Shown: piece after piece, positions 9,614 through 18,445 of the stretch | Numbering within the stretch: the first letter of the stretch is position 1 | Layout of the letters: each line of letters opens with the position of its first letter | DNA from: CAZWSX01 sp964636985 | GTDB taxonomy: Bacteria; Planctomycetota; Planctomycetia; Pirellulales; Pirellulaceae | Direction: 5' to 3' | DNA length: 64,000 nt | Assembly: GCA_964636985.1 (NCBI GenBank) | Contig: CAZWSX010000003.1 | Span: 310,001-374,000, forward strand | Notes under the pieces: generated by a model | What the model was told of the DNA's origin: nothing | What the model saw: only the letters and a program-made list of their open reading frames with translations | Databases searched by the model: none | Translations under genes and position numbers: made by a program

Positions 9614-9665
9614 GTACGAGTCAGAACGAACTTTTCCCATTGTCCACAATGATTGTGGTGGTGCG

Positions 9666-9929
9666 ATGGATCCTTACCGTAGAATCGACGTCGTGTCAGC
9701 CGTGGAGAGATTGCTCCACGCCCGCTCGGGAGCGATTTTGGACCGCTTTCCGCAGGGAGACTGTGGTCGCGTCCTGGAACAGCTGATTATTGAAGAGCTT
9801 CTCGAGGGAAGTGACGCCCTGGAGGGCCGTCGTCGCATCGTCCGATCTGGATTGGTGCTGGGCATCCCGCTTCGTCAGCTTGAATACGAACTTGATCGCC
9901 TCGAAAACCTCTGCCGATCGGACGACTAG
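9666..9929 (+). CDS. Small hypothetical protein
   Basis: An 87-residue, ATG-started ORF with balanced composition and good codon use (MDPYRRIDVVSAVERLLHAR near the start, VLEQLIIEELLEGSDALEGR in the middle). It is predicted all-helical and soluble, with no signal peptide or metal site. It lies 52 nt downstream of the exported coiled-coil gene and could share its transcript. I do not recognise a family. Confidence 0.55.
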   Translation: MDPYRRIDVVSAVERLLHARSGAILDRFPQGDCGRVLEQLIIEELLEGSDALEGRRRIVRSGLVLGIPLRQLEYELDRLENLCRSDD

Positions 9930-11140
9930 GACTTTGCCGCCTAGGGCTCCTATCGTCTATTCAATAGTCGGCCAATCCCGGATTCACGGCGCGAGATGGG
10001 GTCGAGAGGTTTTTGGACATCGACGCACGATCGCTCCGTTGGGACTCGTCCAGTTCTATTCGTCTTACCTGGCGAGCTCGGACGAACGTTGCGGCCCGCG
10101 ATAAAACTCCGCCAGGTGTTGCGCGATCGACTGGGTGGCCGATACGAGCGTTCAACATCACCTGCCGTGGCATCCGCTTCATCACGACTAGCCAATTGGC
10201 TTCGCCGCTGCGGGCGATTTCAAAACGCCTCTTGGCGTGTGATCGGAACAACATCCAAGTAATTTCCCGGTGCCAATCGGTGGTTCGAATCACCGGTACG
10301 CTCTCAGGCTGAAACGGATAGGCATCGCGCGTTGAGAGCCAGTCGACGAACTCAGGGTGTCGTCCTTTGCATCGCAACAGCTCGCAGCAAAAAGATCGGG
10401 TGCGACGAACGTGCAACCAGGCTCCTCGTTTCTAAGGCATCAAATTCTATTCCCTGAAAAATCTACAGATGCATTTCCCAAGTCCATGGTCGCGCTTCAC
10501 GAAGGAAGTCTGCAAACTCGACGGGTGTTGAAACTTTGGCTGAAGACCAAGCAGTCGGCTCATACCAAAATTAACTAGAGGGATGGGCGAGCGCTGTTTT
10601 TGTCGGACGTTTTCGCAGATGACCGTGTACGTTGATGTCTCGAACATCATCGCGTATCGCATTGGCATCGAACTTGCATTGCTGTCGCACTGTGGGCGGA
10701 ATCGCCTTTCTAATCGCGTGGTTTGGACACGGAGGTTACCAAACAATGAGCTGCTTCTTTCAGCACGGTTGTTCCCCATACGAAAATTCTCGCCGGTGCG
10801 AGTCGAGATGCTCGGACCTTTCTGACTTGTTAGCCAATTGTCCATGCGGCAAACCGTTAAGGGCGCTCGTGACGATTAGTCGAGCGACCCTTCGAGAAGC
10901 CCGCAATCTTGACCCAGTTTCTCTGTTTGGACCTTTGCATCAGGATTTCCCTGACCTAGGTTTCAGTTGGCTTTTCAAGGCTGCTTGAAACCGGTTCGCG
11001 AAATCTCATCTGGCGACCCGCTCAAGCGCAGTTACTCGTCTGAAACGCACAATCCGCAGCGCTCGGCCGCGGACATCCGCGTTTCTTTTTCACCACACTG
11101 CTAGCGCCGGGGTACCGCTGCGCGCATTGGGAGAGGATCG
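9930..11140. other. 1.2 kb region without a convincing intact gene; possible gene remnants
   Basis: No frame here has a good start, length and composition together. The best candidate is a 151-codon minus-strand frame (9961-10416) whose first two thirds look coding (YPFQPESVPVIRTTDWHREI), while the final part looks coding only in another frame (SIAQHLAEFYRGPQRSSELA), as expected for a frameshifted remnant. The part from about 10420 to 11000 is AT-richer than the flanks. The last 150 bases should hold the promoter of the protease gene at 11141. Confidence 0.45.
9961..10416 (-). pseudogene. Possible frameshifted gene remnant
   Basis: This 151-codon frame starts with ATG at 10416. Its N-terminal two thirds have natural composition (DWHREITWMLFRSHAKRRFE) but no recognised domain. 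Past about 10130 the coding character switches to a neighbouring frame ending at a TAA near 10067. One indel would join the two halves. It may equally be a chance ORF. Confidence 0.25.
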
Positions 11141-12883
11141 ATGAAACGTCTCATCGCTCGGAAAAACTTTAAGTGGCCAATAAAACCGTCGACTCGCCCG
11201 AAGCGGCTGCGAGTCGAACAGCTCGAACGGCGCGATCTGATGACCGCGTCGCCGTTCGATCCCTTGGCGGGCACCTCTCATGCGATGTGCAACTGCCCCA
11301 TCTGCACGGGCCGCGGTCTTCCCCAACAAATCGATACCTCGATCACCTCAAACGCGTCCACAACTGGCGGAACTTCCGCCGCCGCCACGGTCGTCAAGTA
11401 CTCTCTTTCGTCGCTCCCCGAGTTGCATAGCCTGGCTGGCGCCACCGCAAAACTGGTGCTCGACTTCAACGGCAACACGTTGAGCAGTTGGGGTGGAAAG
11501 ACGAATGTCGTCACCCCAGCCTACGACATCGATGGCGATGCCACCACCTTTTCTGATCAGGAACTGGCCAACATCCGCGAGATCTGGAAGCGCGTGGCGG
11601 AAGACTACGCCCCCTTTAAAATCGATGTGACGACCGCCGATCCAGGCGTGCTCACGGATAAGGTTGTCGCGAAGATCGCCATTGGCGGCAGCAATGCCGA
11701 TTGGTATAAGCAAAGCGCCGGCGGCGTAGCCTACATCGGCGGCTTCTCCAACGCCGCTTCGAACGTCGGTTTCGCGTTCGCTAAAAATCTGGGCAGTGGC
11801 AATGCCCGCTATGTGGCCGAAGCCGTTTCGCACGAATCGGGCCATTTGTTCGGGCTTCAGCATCAAGCCCTATGGAACGGGACCACGCTCGTTTCGGCGT
11901 ACAACCAAGGCAACGCGAATTGGGCCCCCATCATGGGCGTGGGCTATTACTCGGCCGTAACAACGTGGGCGAACGGCGCCACTTCGACCAGTTCTACCGC
12001 GTACCAGGACAACATGGCGGTGATCGCTGGCAGCGCCAATGGATTTGGCTACCGCGCCAACGCGATCGGGAGCGCCGCGACTGCGGGAACGCTGGGGACC
12101 ACCGGAACATTCAGCGTCGCGGGCCTTGTTGCTCAAAACACGAATCAGCAGTGGTGGAAATTCACGACTGCTGGCGGCAACGCCACCTTCAACGTCAATA
12201 ACATCGGCGTGGGAGCGAACTTAGACAGCGTGCTGGAGATCCGAAACGCTTCCGGCGTGGTCGTCTACACGGCGAATTCCTCCACGTCCATGAACTCAAC
12301 CCTAAGCGTCTCGCTGGCCTCGGGAACGTACTACGCCGTGGTGCGAAGTACGGGGGTTTACGGCTACGTGGGGCAATACTCCCTGACGGGCTCCTTTGTC
12401 CCTTCGAACTCCACGTCGACGACTACGTCTACCACGTCCTCGTCAACGTCGTCCACTTCAACGGGTACGCCCGAAATTACGGTGCTGGACGGAGCCAAGG
12501 AAATCGTCAGCTGGACGACACAAACCTCCTTGGGTAGCGTGACCGTCGGCAGCTTCGTCGAAAAGACGTTTACGATTCGAAACGATGGCAATGGGACGCT
12601 CACGCTCCAACCGATCGACCTGACCACGTTGCCGTCTTGGCTGACCGTAGTCACGAATGTCGGCAACAGCAGCCTGCTAGCGGGCGAGTCCACCACCTTC
12701 GTGGTGCGATTCAGTCCGGCAGCCGCCGGCAGTTTTAGCGGCACCTTAAAGGTTCGCTCCAACGATGCGAGCGAGGCAACTTATGTTATTCAGGTGAGTG
12801 GTAGCGCCACAGCAGGCGTCACGCAGGCGCAGTCGCTCGCGATGATCGACCTGGTGCTTTCGGAATGGACCAAGCGCCGATAA
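11141..12883 (+). CDS. Exported metzincin-type zinc metalloprotease with LEPR-XLL-like N-terminus
   Basis: The 580-residue protein starts at an ATG preceded by GGGAGAGGA. Residues about 20-35 (KRLRVEQLERRDLM) resemble the LEPR-XLL motif. The catalytic part has HESGHLFGLQH (His231, Glu232, His235, His241), matching the metzincin HExxHxxGxxH site, then a Met-turn-like PIMGVGYY. Next is a beta-sandwich resembling bacterial pre-peptidase C-terminal domains (LDSVLEIRNASGVVVYTANS, GTYYAVVRS), then a Ser/Thr linker (about 422-440), then a choice-of-anchor/ASPM-like Ig domain (FTIRNDGNGTLTL, VVRFSPAAAGSFSGTL). It is probably an active secreted or surface protease. Substrate unknown. Confidence 0.85.
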   Translation: MKRLIARKNFKWPIKPSTRPKRLRVEQLERRDLMTASPFDPLAGTSHAMCNCPICTGRGLPQQIDTSITSNASTTGGTSAAATVVKYSLSSLPELHSLAGATAKLVLDFNGNTLSSWGGKTNVVTPAYDIDGDATTFSDQELANIREIWKRVAEDYAPFKIDVTTADPGVLTDKVVAKIAIGGSNADWYKQSAGGVAYIGGFSNAASNVGFAFAKNLGSGNARYVAEAVSHESGHLFGLQHQALWNGTTLVSAYNQGNANWAPIMGVGYYSAVTTWANGATSTSSTAYQDNMAVIAGSANGFGYRANAIGSAATAGTLGTTGTFSVAGLVAQNTNQQWWKFTTAGGNATFNVNNIGVGANLDSVLEIRNASGVVVYTANSSTSMNSTLSVSLASGTYYAVVRSTGVYGYVGQYSLTGSFVPSNSTSTTTSTTSSSTSSTSTGTPEITVLDGAKEIVSWTTQTSLGSVTVGSFVEKTFTIRNDGNGTLTLQPIDLTTLPSWLTVVTNVGNSSLLAGESTTFVVRFSPAAAGSFSGTLKVRSNDASEATYVIQVSGSATAGVTQAQSLAMIDLVLSEWTKRR

Positions 12884-12962
12884 CAGGCATTGCCAGTTGC
12901 GAGAAATCGCTCGGTCACCGCCCCGCTTGGAGCGTGGCCGAGCGGCACTCCCACGGGAGAGA

Positions 12963-14231
12963 TCAAACTTCGGTCATTTGTCCCGTGCTGCTGCCGAACC
13001 AATCTTTCTCGATTCCCATCCGTTGCAGCATCCGAACGTAGAGGTTCGAGAGCGGTTGATTTTTCTTTCGGTCGAAGGCGATGTGGCGGCCGTGCTTGAA
13101 GCCGCCACCCGCCAGGATCACCGGGAGGTTATCGCTGGTGTGAGCCGATGCATTCCCTAGATTGCTGGCGAACAACACTGTCGTATTGTCCAAGAGCGGA
13201 GTTCCCCCCTCGTCTGCCGCCTTCATCTCTTTGAGGAATTCGGCGAAGAGCCGCATCTCCGCTTCTTCGACGATAGCCAGTTGCGCAATCTTTGCTTCAT
13301 CTTGACCGTGATGCGATGCGTCGTGGTGCGTCATCGAGATCCCCGGCAAATCGGGGCGTTCCGCGTGCGACCAGAGCAGCAGAGAAATACACCTCGTCGA
13401 ATCGGTTTGCAGCGCCAATCGCGACAGAGCATACCACTGCTGCTCCCGGGCAATCAGCTTGCCGTCCAACATGTGGTCGTTCGTCGGAGCTTTTTCTTCC
13501 ACTTTGGGCTTGGGCTTTTTCACCCAGGCCTGATCTTGCTGGAGCCGTTGCTCCGCCTCGCGGACCGACGTCAACAGCAAGTCCAACCGCTGGCGGTCGG
13601 CCGACCCGAGTGTGTTGGCTAGCGATCGAGCTTGATCGCGAACGCCATCCAAGATGCTGAGGCCGTGTTCAATGCGCAGCACTTCGCATTGGACGTCCTC
13701 CGGCTTGCCCTCGATGAAGAGAGTCTTGAACGCCTTCACCGCCGACACCTCGCCCGGGATTTTGACGCCTTCGGCATTCCAACAAAGTCCGTCTCCTCCC
13801 CACGGAAGCGATGCGAAGCGTGTTTTGGCGCCCAGGTGCCTTGCCACTTCCTGATCGAGCGAAATCGTGTTGCGGACATCGCCCGAGCGCATTCCATCGG
13901 GGCCGACGCCTGTAAACAGTGCGGCGATCGTGTCGTGCCCTCCTCGATAGCCTAGATGCGAGATCCCCGAGAACACGGTGATGTCCCGCCGCAAAGTTTC
14001 CAGCGGCTTGAGATACCGCGTCGTCTCGTAATCTTGTCCCGCCTTTTGAGGAAAGAAGAACGAGGCATGCAGCCCCAGCGGCCGGCCGATCAAAATCATC
14101 CGCGGCACCCGCAGTTTCTCATCTTCTTGCGCAGCGCGCAGCCCAACGGGAACCATCGCGTCCAAAAGCGGCAGGCCGATCGCAACGGCGGCGGACCGAA
14201 GAAGGGTGCGGCGAGGGAGGGGAGCAGGCAT
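12963..14231 (-). CDS. DUF1552 domain protein, Tat-type signal
   Basis: The 422-residue product starts with RRTLLRSAAVAIGLPLLDAM, a twin-arginine-like export signal typical of DUF1552 proteins. It shows the family segments RMILIGRPLGLHASFFFP near the start, ISHLGYRGGH, and LPVILAGGGFKHGRH near the C-terminus. It sits 37 nt downstream of the DUF1592/1588 cytochrome gene, the usual planctomycete pairing, so cotranscription is very likely. The biochemical role of DUF1552 is not established; the fold is sulfatase/phosphatase-like and a role in polymer degradation or surface redox chemistry has been suggested only by context. Confidence 0.9.
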   Translation of the reverse strand: MPAPLPRRTLLRSAAVAIGLPLLDAMVPVGLRAAQEDEKLRVPRMILIGRPLGLHASFFFPQKAGQDYETTRYLKPLETLRRDITVFSGISHLGYRGGHDTIAALFTGVGPDGMRSGDVRNTISLDQEVARHLGAKTRFASLPWGGDGLCWNAEGVKIPGEVSAVKAFKTLFIEGKPEDVQCEVLRIEHGLSILDGVRDQARSLANTLGSADRQRLDLLLTSVREAEQRLQQDQAWVKKPKPKVEEKAPTNDHMLDGKLIAREQQWYALSRLALQTDSTRCISLLLWSHAERPDLPGISMTHHDASHHGQDEAKIAQLAIVEEAEMRLFAEFLKEMKAADEGGTPLLDNTTVLFASNLGNASAHTSDNLPVILAGGGFKHGRHIAFDRKKNQPLSNLYVRMLQRMGIEKDWFGSSTGQMTEV

Positions 14232-14268
14232 GATCGATTCTCGATGCTTCTGGTTGTGGCGATCAGAA

Positions 14269-16776
14269 TTACTTGTTCAAAAAGAGCCGGCTTTGCACGA
14301 CGTCGTGAATCATCGATCGAAAGCCGTGATTCCGCTCTCGCGACTTGGCCACCAATTCTTCAATCACTTCGCGGTCGGCAAACTGGATTTCGGCTCCTGT
14401 CGCAAAGATCACCAGCTTCTCGATCACATTTCGGGCAATCTGGTCGCGGTCGCTAAGCAACAGCGCCTTGTAACCATCAACGTCTTTGAATTTTTTGCCT
14501 GCGGGAGTTTCTCCTCCAGGCTCCACTTCCAAGCCGACCGAAACTTCGCGGCCTGGGTAGTTGGGCAGAGCCACCCGCTTGCCGCTCTTGCTGCGGTAAA
14601 AATCCCGCCAGCCGCCGATGGCATCGAACGACTCGAGCGCAAACCCAGGAGGATCGATGTGGCGATGGCAGGTGGCGCAGGCTTCCGTATTGCGATGCTT
14701 GTCGAGTTGCTGCCGGATCGTCGTGGCCCCGCGGATGTCCGGTTCGAACGACGGGATGTCGGACGGAGGCGGGGCAGGGGGCTGCCCTAAAATCCGATCG
14801 AGCACCCACTTTCCACGCAGCACCGGAGAAGTCCGTGTGCCGTCGGCCGTGACCTTCAAGATGGATGCATGCGTAAGCACGCCGCCGCGATGGCTGCTCC
14901 GGGGGAGTTGGACCATTCGCATTTCGCCGCCCATCACCCCTGGGATGCCGTAGTGCTGTGCGAGCCGCTGGTTGAGGAAACTCCAATCCGAGTCGACAAA
15001 GCTCGTAACGCTCAGATCTTGCGCGAGCACGTGCTCAAAGAAGCGTTCCGTCTCTCGCGGCATCGACCAAAACAAAAAGTCGTCGAACTCGCCATAGATT
15101 TGCGGATCGGGCGAAGTGGCGTCGATACTCCGCAGGTCGAGCCATTGCCCGGCGAAGTTCTTGGTAAAGCGCTCGGCCCTGGGGTCCTTCAGCATCCGCT
15201 CCACCTGCTCGCGCAATACCTCCGGAGTCTTTAAGTCCGTTTGGTTAGCGTGTTTGTTGAGTTCCGCATCCGGCATCGTCGACCACAGGAAATAAGACAA
15301 CCTCGACGCCAGCGCGTAGTCGTCGAGCGGCCCACCTTTTTCTTCCGTCCGCATCGGCTCGGTCAGGAAGAGAAAATACGGCGAGCACAACACGGCTTTG
15401 TATCCATGCAACATCGCCTCGCCGAACGGCCGTTTCCGCTCGAGTTCGTCGTGAACGATCTTCACGAACTGATCGGCGAGTTCCCGCTTGACGGGGCGCC
15501 GGAACGCGAGCGGCAGAAAGTCGCGAATCAGGCGATCGGCGTCCTTTTGCGGCTGACGCGAGATCGGCACCAGCGACGCCGGCGACCGTCCCGGCGGTGA
15601 TGGACCCAACGGGACATCGCGGAAGAGGCGCTGATAGCCTTCGCCGGGCCAGGGCTCGAGCGGCCCTTCGATCTCGACCCACTCCACCGCCAAACCAGGA
15701 CCGCCATACTTCTCGAGCGGTTCGAAACCGAGCGTTGGCTTGTGTTTCGTAGGAGGAAGCGACCAACCAGCGAACGCGACCACCTGCCTTGGCTTAAGTT
15801 CGAGTTCCTCTTCGATCACCACGGGTTGTCCAGGCGCAACATCGCGTACGATCTTCAGTTCGTCGGTGCCGTAGAAGTCCCGCACGGAGACTTTCACCGG
15901 CAAGCGATCCTTCACGTCGCCCACCGCGTAGAGCGACGCCCTCACGCGGTAAAGGCCAGCTTGCTGCACCTGTGTCGTGCAGCACGGCACATAATTCCAC
16001 GGGCGGCAGTACAGGATCAGCGTGTCTCCGTCCAGTCGCACCACCTTATCCATCAAGTCCTTAAATGGGCCCACCTTCTCCGTGATCTGCCGGCCTGTGC
16101 GGCGATCCTTGACGGGCGCCGGCGGTTGCTTGGGGATCACGACGGCCAAGGCCTTCTCAGCGGCATCCTGATACCGTAGCAAATGCGTAGGCGAAATCTC
16201 CAAGCCGGAACTCACATTGTCGAAGCCGGCGACAATGTTGTCTTCCGGCAGCAAATCCTTAACTGGCACCCAATTGGCCACCAGATCGCTGAGCGTGTTT
16301 TCGTATTCCGTCCGATTTAAACGGCGAAGAACCACTCGCCCTTGAGCGCGCTGCTGCGCGAGAGAAGCATTGTGCAGCCGCTCTTTTAGCCCGGTCACAA
16401 TTCCCTTCAGCTTGTCTGCGGGTGGACGAGGCTGGTCTTTCGGAGGCATCTCCCCCTTGGAGAGCCGATCGAAAACCTTTTGCCAGGGCTTGGCATTGCC
16501 TACCTGGCCGAAGCCGATTGCCAGCGAGTCGTCCAGTCGCAGCCCCGCCCGTTGATCGTCGGCGCCGTGGCAATCGACACAGTGCTTAGCAGTAAAGGTA
16601 CGCAGGTCGGATTCGAACCGCGAATCGTCCTGGCCTGGAGCGTAGCGAGCCGCGGCGAGCAGCAAGACCACCATCACCAGGCATGCAGCAGCTTGCCGAG
16701 CAGGTCTAGGCGCGAGCACACCCATCAGCCGCGCAATCCGGAAATCGAGTCTCGACTGCAACAGGGAGCCTCCCAT
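14269..16776 (-). CDS. PSD1-type cytochrome c protein (DUF1587/1595/1592/1588/1585)
   Basis: The frame is open to 17118, but the start at 16776 is preferred: upstream codons overlap the next gene and lack coding character, and MGGSLLQSR leads into a signal-anchor (AAACLVMVVLLLAAARYAPG). Shortly after is CVDCH, a CxxCH haem c site, followed by RLSKGEMPPKDQPRP typical of PSCyt domains. The long body matches DUF1587, DUF1595, DUF1592, DUF1588 and DUF1585 in order, with a second CATCH motif near the C-terminus (NTEACATCHRHIDPPGFALE). Probably a periplasmic haem protein acting with the adjacent DUF1552 protein. Function is unproven for the family. Confidence 0.9.
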   Translation of the reverse strand: MGGSLLQSRLDFRIARLMGVLAPRPARQAAACLVMVVLLLAAARYAPGQDDSRFESDLRTFTAKHCVDCHGADDQRAGLRLDDSLAIGFGQVGNAKPWQKVFDRLSKGEMPPKDQPRPPADKLKGIVTGLKERLHNASLAQQRAQGRVVLRRLNRTEYENTLSDLVANWVPVKDLLPEDNIVAGFDNVSSGLEISPTHLLRYQDAAEKALAVVIPKQPPAPVKDRRTGRQITEKVGPFKDLMDKVVRLDGDTLILYCRPWNYVPCCTTQVQQAGLYRVRASLYAVGDVKDRLPVKVSVRDFYGTDELKIVRDVAPGQPVVIEEELELKPRQVVAFAGWSLPPTKHKPTLGFEPLEKYGGPGLAVEWVEIEGPLEPWPGEGYQRLFRDVPLGPSPPGRSPASLVPISRQPQKDADRLIRDFLPLAFRRPVKRELADQFVKIVHDELERKRPFGEAMLHGYKAVLCSPYFLFLTEPMRTEEKGGPLDDYALASRLSYFLWSTMPDAELNKHANQTDLKTPEVLREQVERMLKDPRAERFTKNFAGQWLDLRSIDATSPDPQIYGEFDDFLFWSMPRETERFFEHVLAQDLSVTSFVDSDWSFLNQRLAQHYGIPGVMGGEMRMVQLPRSSHRGGVLTHASILKVTADGTRTSPVLRGKWVLDRILGQPPAPPPSDIPSFEPDIRGATTIRQQLDKHRNTEACATCHRHIDPPGFALESFDAIGGWRDFYRSKSGKRVALPNYPGREVSVGLEVEPGGETPAGKKFKDVDGYKALLLSDRDQIARNVIEKLVIFATGAEIQFADREVIEELVAKSRERNHGFRSMIHDVVQSRLFLNK

Positions 16777-16829
16777 AAGAGCGAACCACTGCCTACAGTC
16801 TACCGCGCCGAGGCCGAAGTCCGCCCGGT

Positions 16830-18203
16830 TTAGGTCTCTTCGTCCGTAACGGGCGTCCCTGCTTCTTCGCTTGTTTCCTCGTCTTCCTTTTCGATCAGGC
16901 TGACCTGCGCTTCTTGCACCTGCTGACGGCGGCTCTTGCGGACGACCACGCGGAAGCCAGGGCGTTCGACAATTTCGCCCCCCGTTACGGCCTTTCCTAA
17001 ATGTCCCGTAACCCACTCCGTAAGCTTGCGGACGTGCGGTTCGGGAAGATCGGTTGTCAGGTCGACCCCCGTCAGTTCGCGGAGCCGGCCTAAATCGACA
17101 CCGCCGCCGACGACCCACGAGTCCTCGTACCCCACCACGTGATTCGGGAGCTTATCGTGCTCGTCCTCGATTTCGCCGATCAGTTCTTCCACGATGTCTT
17201 CCATCGTGATCATCCCGATGACTTGCCCCTCGTCCGAGCGAACCAGCGCGATGTGGGAGTGTTCGTGGATCATGCGTTCCAAGCACATGGCGATGTACGT
17301 GTCGTCGTCGAACGACAGGATCGGCCGGAGAATCGCGCGGAGCGATGGGTTCCGCGGGCTGGTTCGCAAGACCGAAACGATGTCTTTGAAGTTAACGTAG
17401 CCCACAATCCCTTGCGGATCACCCGAACGCTCCGTCACCGGGAACCGCGTGTGCATATCCATGTGGGCGGCAATCAGGCACTCCGAAAGTGTGTTCGCCG
17501 ACGACATCATGCTGATGTGCTTGGCAGGCAACATGATCTCTTTGATCGTGCGGCTGCTGAACTTGGCAGCGCTGACGATGATCTTCTCTTCGCGGGCAGT
17601 GATCAAACGCGACGAGCGGGCCAGCGTGGCGATTGCCCGCAATTCCTGCAGGTGCGACTCCTCGCTTTTCTTTCCCGTCGAACGGAACCACAGCGACTCC
17701 AGGAAGTCGGTCACCAGCGTCGTGGCGGTTTCCAACAGCCAGACAGCAGGCCAAACGCATATCGTGAAGACGAACATCGCCGGCGCCAGCGTGCAAACCA
17801 TCCACTCGGCATTCTTAAGAGCGAAGACTTTTGGCACCAGCTCGCCAAAAACAATGGTCACCATCGTGAGCGGCGCCACAATAAAGACGATCGCGAGCAC
17901 ATCGGCCGTCACGCCCGAGACATGCCAGCGTTCCTGGATGAGGGGCGAGAGACTATTTTCAGCGCCCGCACCACCTACGGCGGCGGCGACGGCGCCGACG
18001 AGCGTGATCCCGAGTTGGACCACGGCAAGAGAGGACTCCATATTGTCCTTCATGTGGACAGCGGCTTTGGCGCCGCGACGATGCTGGTCCTTGAGCACCT
18101 GCAATCGCCCCAAAGTCACCGAAGCGAGAGCGATCTCGAACGCCGCCAGCACGCTATTCGCCAATACCATGGCGAACATCAATCCAAGTTGCCAACCCCA
18201 CAT
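16830..18203 (-). CDS. CNNM/CBS-pair membrane protein (CorC/HlyC family)
   Basis: The 457-residue protein has an N-terminal CNNM (DUF21) transmembrane domain (about residues 1-185; for example LQLGITLVGAVAAAVGG-like helices and TIVFGELVPKVFAL), two CBS motifs (about 205-330; IMLPAKHISMMSSANTL and IGMITMEDIVEELIGEIEDE), and a C-terminal CorC_HlyC domain (VVGGGVDLGRLRELTGVDL). The family includes Mg2+/Co2+ efflux proteins regulated through CBS nucleotide binding. It is transcribed divergently from recG and just upstream of the cytochrome gene on the same strand. The tail after the CorC domain is acidic and probably disordered. Confidence 0.92.
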   Translation of the reverse strand: MWGWQLGLMFAMVLANSVLAAFEIALASVTLGRLQVLKDQHRRGAKAAVHMKDNMESSLAVVQLGITLVGAVAAAVGGAGAENSLSPLIQERWHVSGVTADVLAIVFIVAPLTMVTIVFGELVPKVFALKNAEWMVCTLAPAMFVFTICVWPAVWLLETATTLVTDFLESLWFRSTGKKSEESHLQELRAIATLARSSRLITAREEKIIVSAAKFSSRTIKEIMLPAKHISMMSSANTLSECLIAAHMDMHTRFPVTERSGDPQGIVGYVNFKDIVSVLRTSPRNPSLRAILRPILSFDDDTYIAMCLERMIHEHSHIALVRSDEGQVIGMITMEDIVEELIGEIEDEHDKLPNHVVGYEDSWVVGGGVDLGRLRELTGVDLTTDLPEPHVRKLTEWVTGHLGKAVTGGEIVERPGFRVVVRKSRRQQVQEAQVSLIEKEDEETSEEAGTPVTDEET

Positions 18204-18445
18204 AGCGGGTGTCAGTACTCCATGAAGAACAATTCGTCACATCCATTGGTGACGGTTTCTGGCGCCCGACCAACCGCCGGACGCCCCTGCAAGGTATCTT
18301 AGACGTCAATTCCCCGCTACGGTGGCGGTAAGACGAGCCGGCCGGCAGGAATTCCGCGAAGTTGCCCCCGGAGGCCCTTCTTAACGGGAAACAACTGGAA
18401 AGTTCCCCGTGATTTCGGATACGATTGGGTAAATAGTGTACAAAT
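18204..18445. other. Divergent promoter region between the CNNM/CBS gene and recG
   Basis: About 240 bases separate two divergent start codons. It contains no ORF with coding character and must hold both promoters. I could not identify specific boxes or an operator. Confidence 0.4.

Noticed and set aside
10262..10290. tRNA T-arm-like GGTTCGAATC on the plus strand
   Set aside because: No acceptor, D or anticodon arm at the right distance; the T-stem would need an 8-nt loop. Judged chance similarity.
10447..10988. ORFs of 118 and 132 codons on opposite strands
   Set aside because: Both have Ser/Arg/Cys-rich random-like composition and no start signal.
16595..16625. GGTTCGAATCC-like string on the minus strand
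   Set aside because: It lies inside the cytochrome-type gene and encodes RFESDL; no tRNA arms around it.
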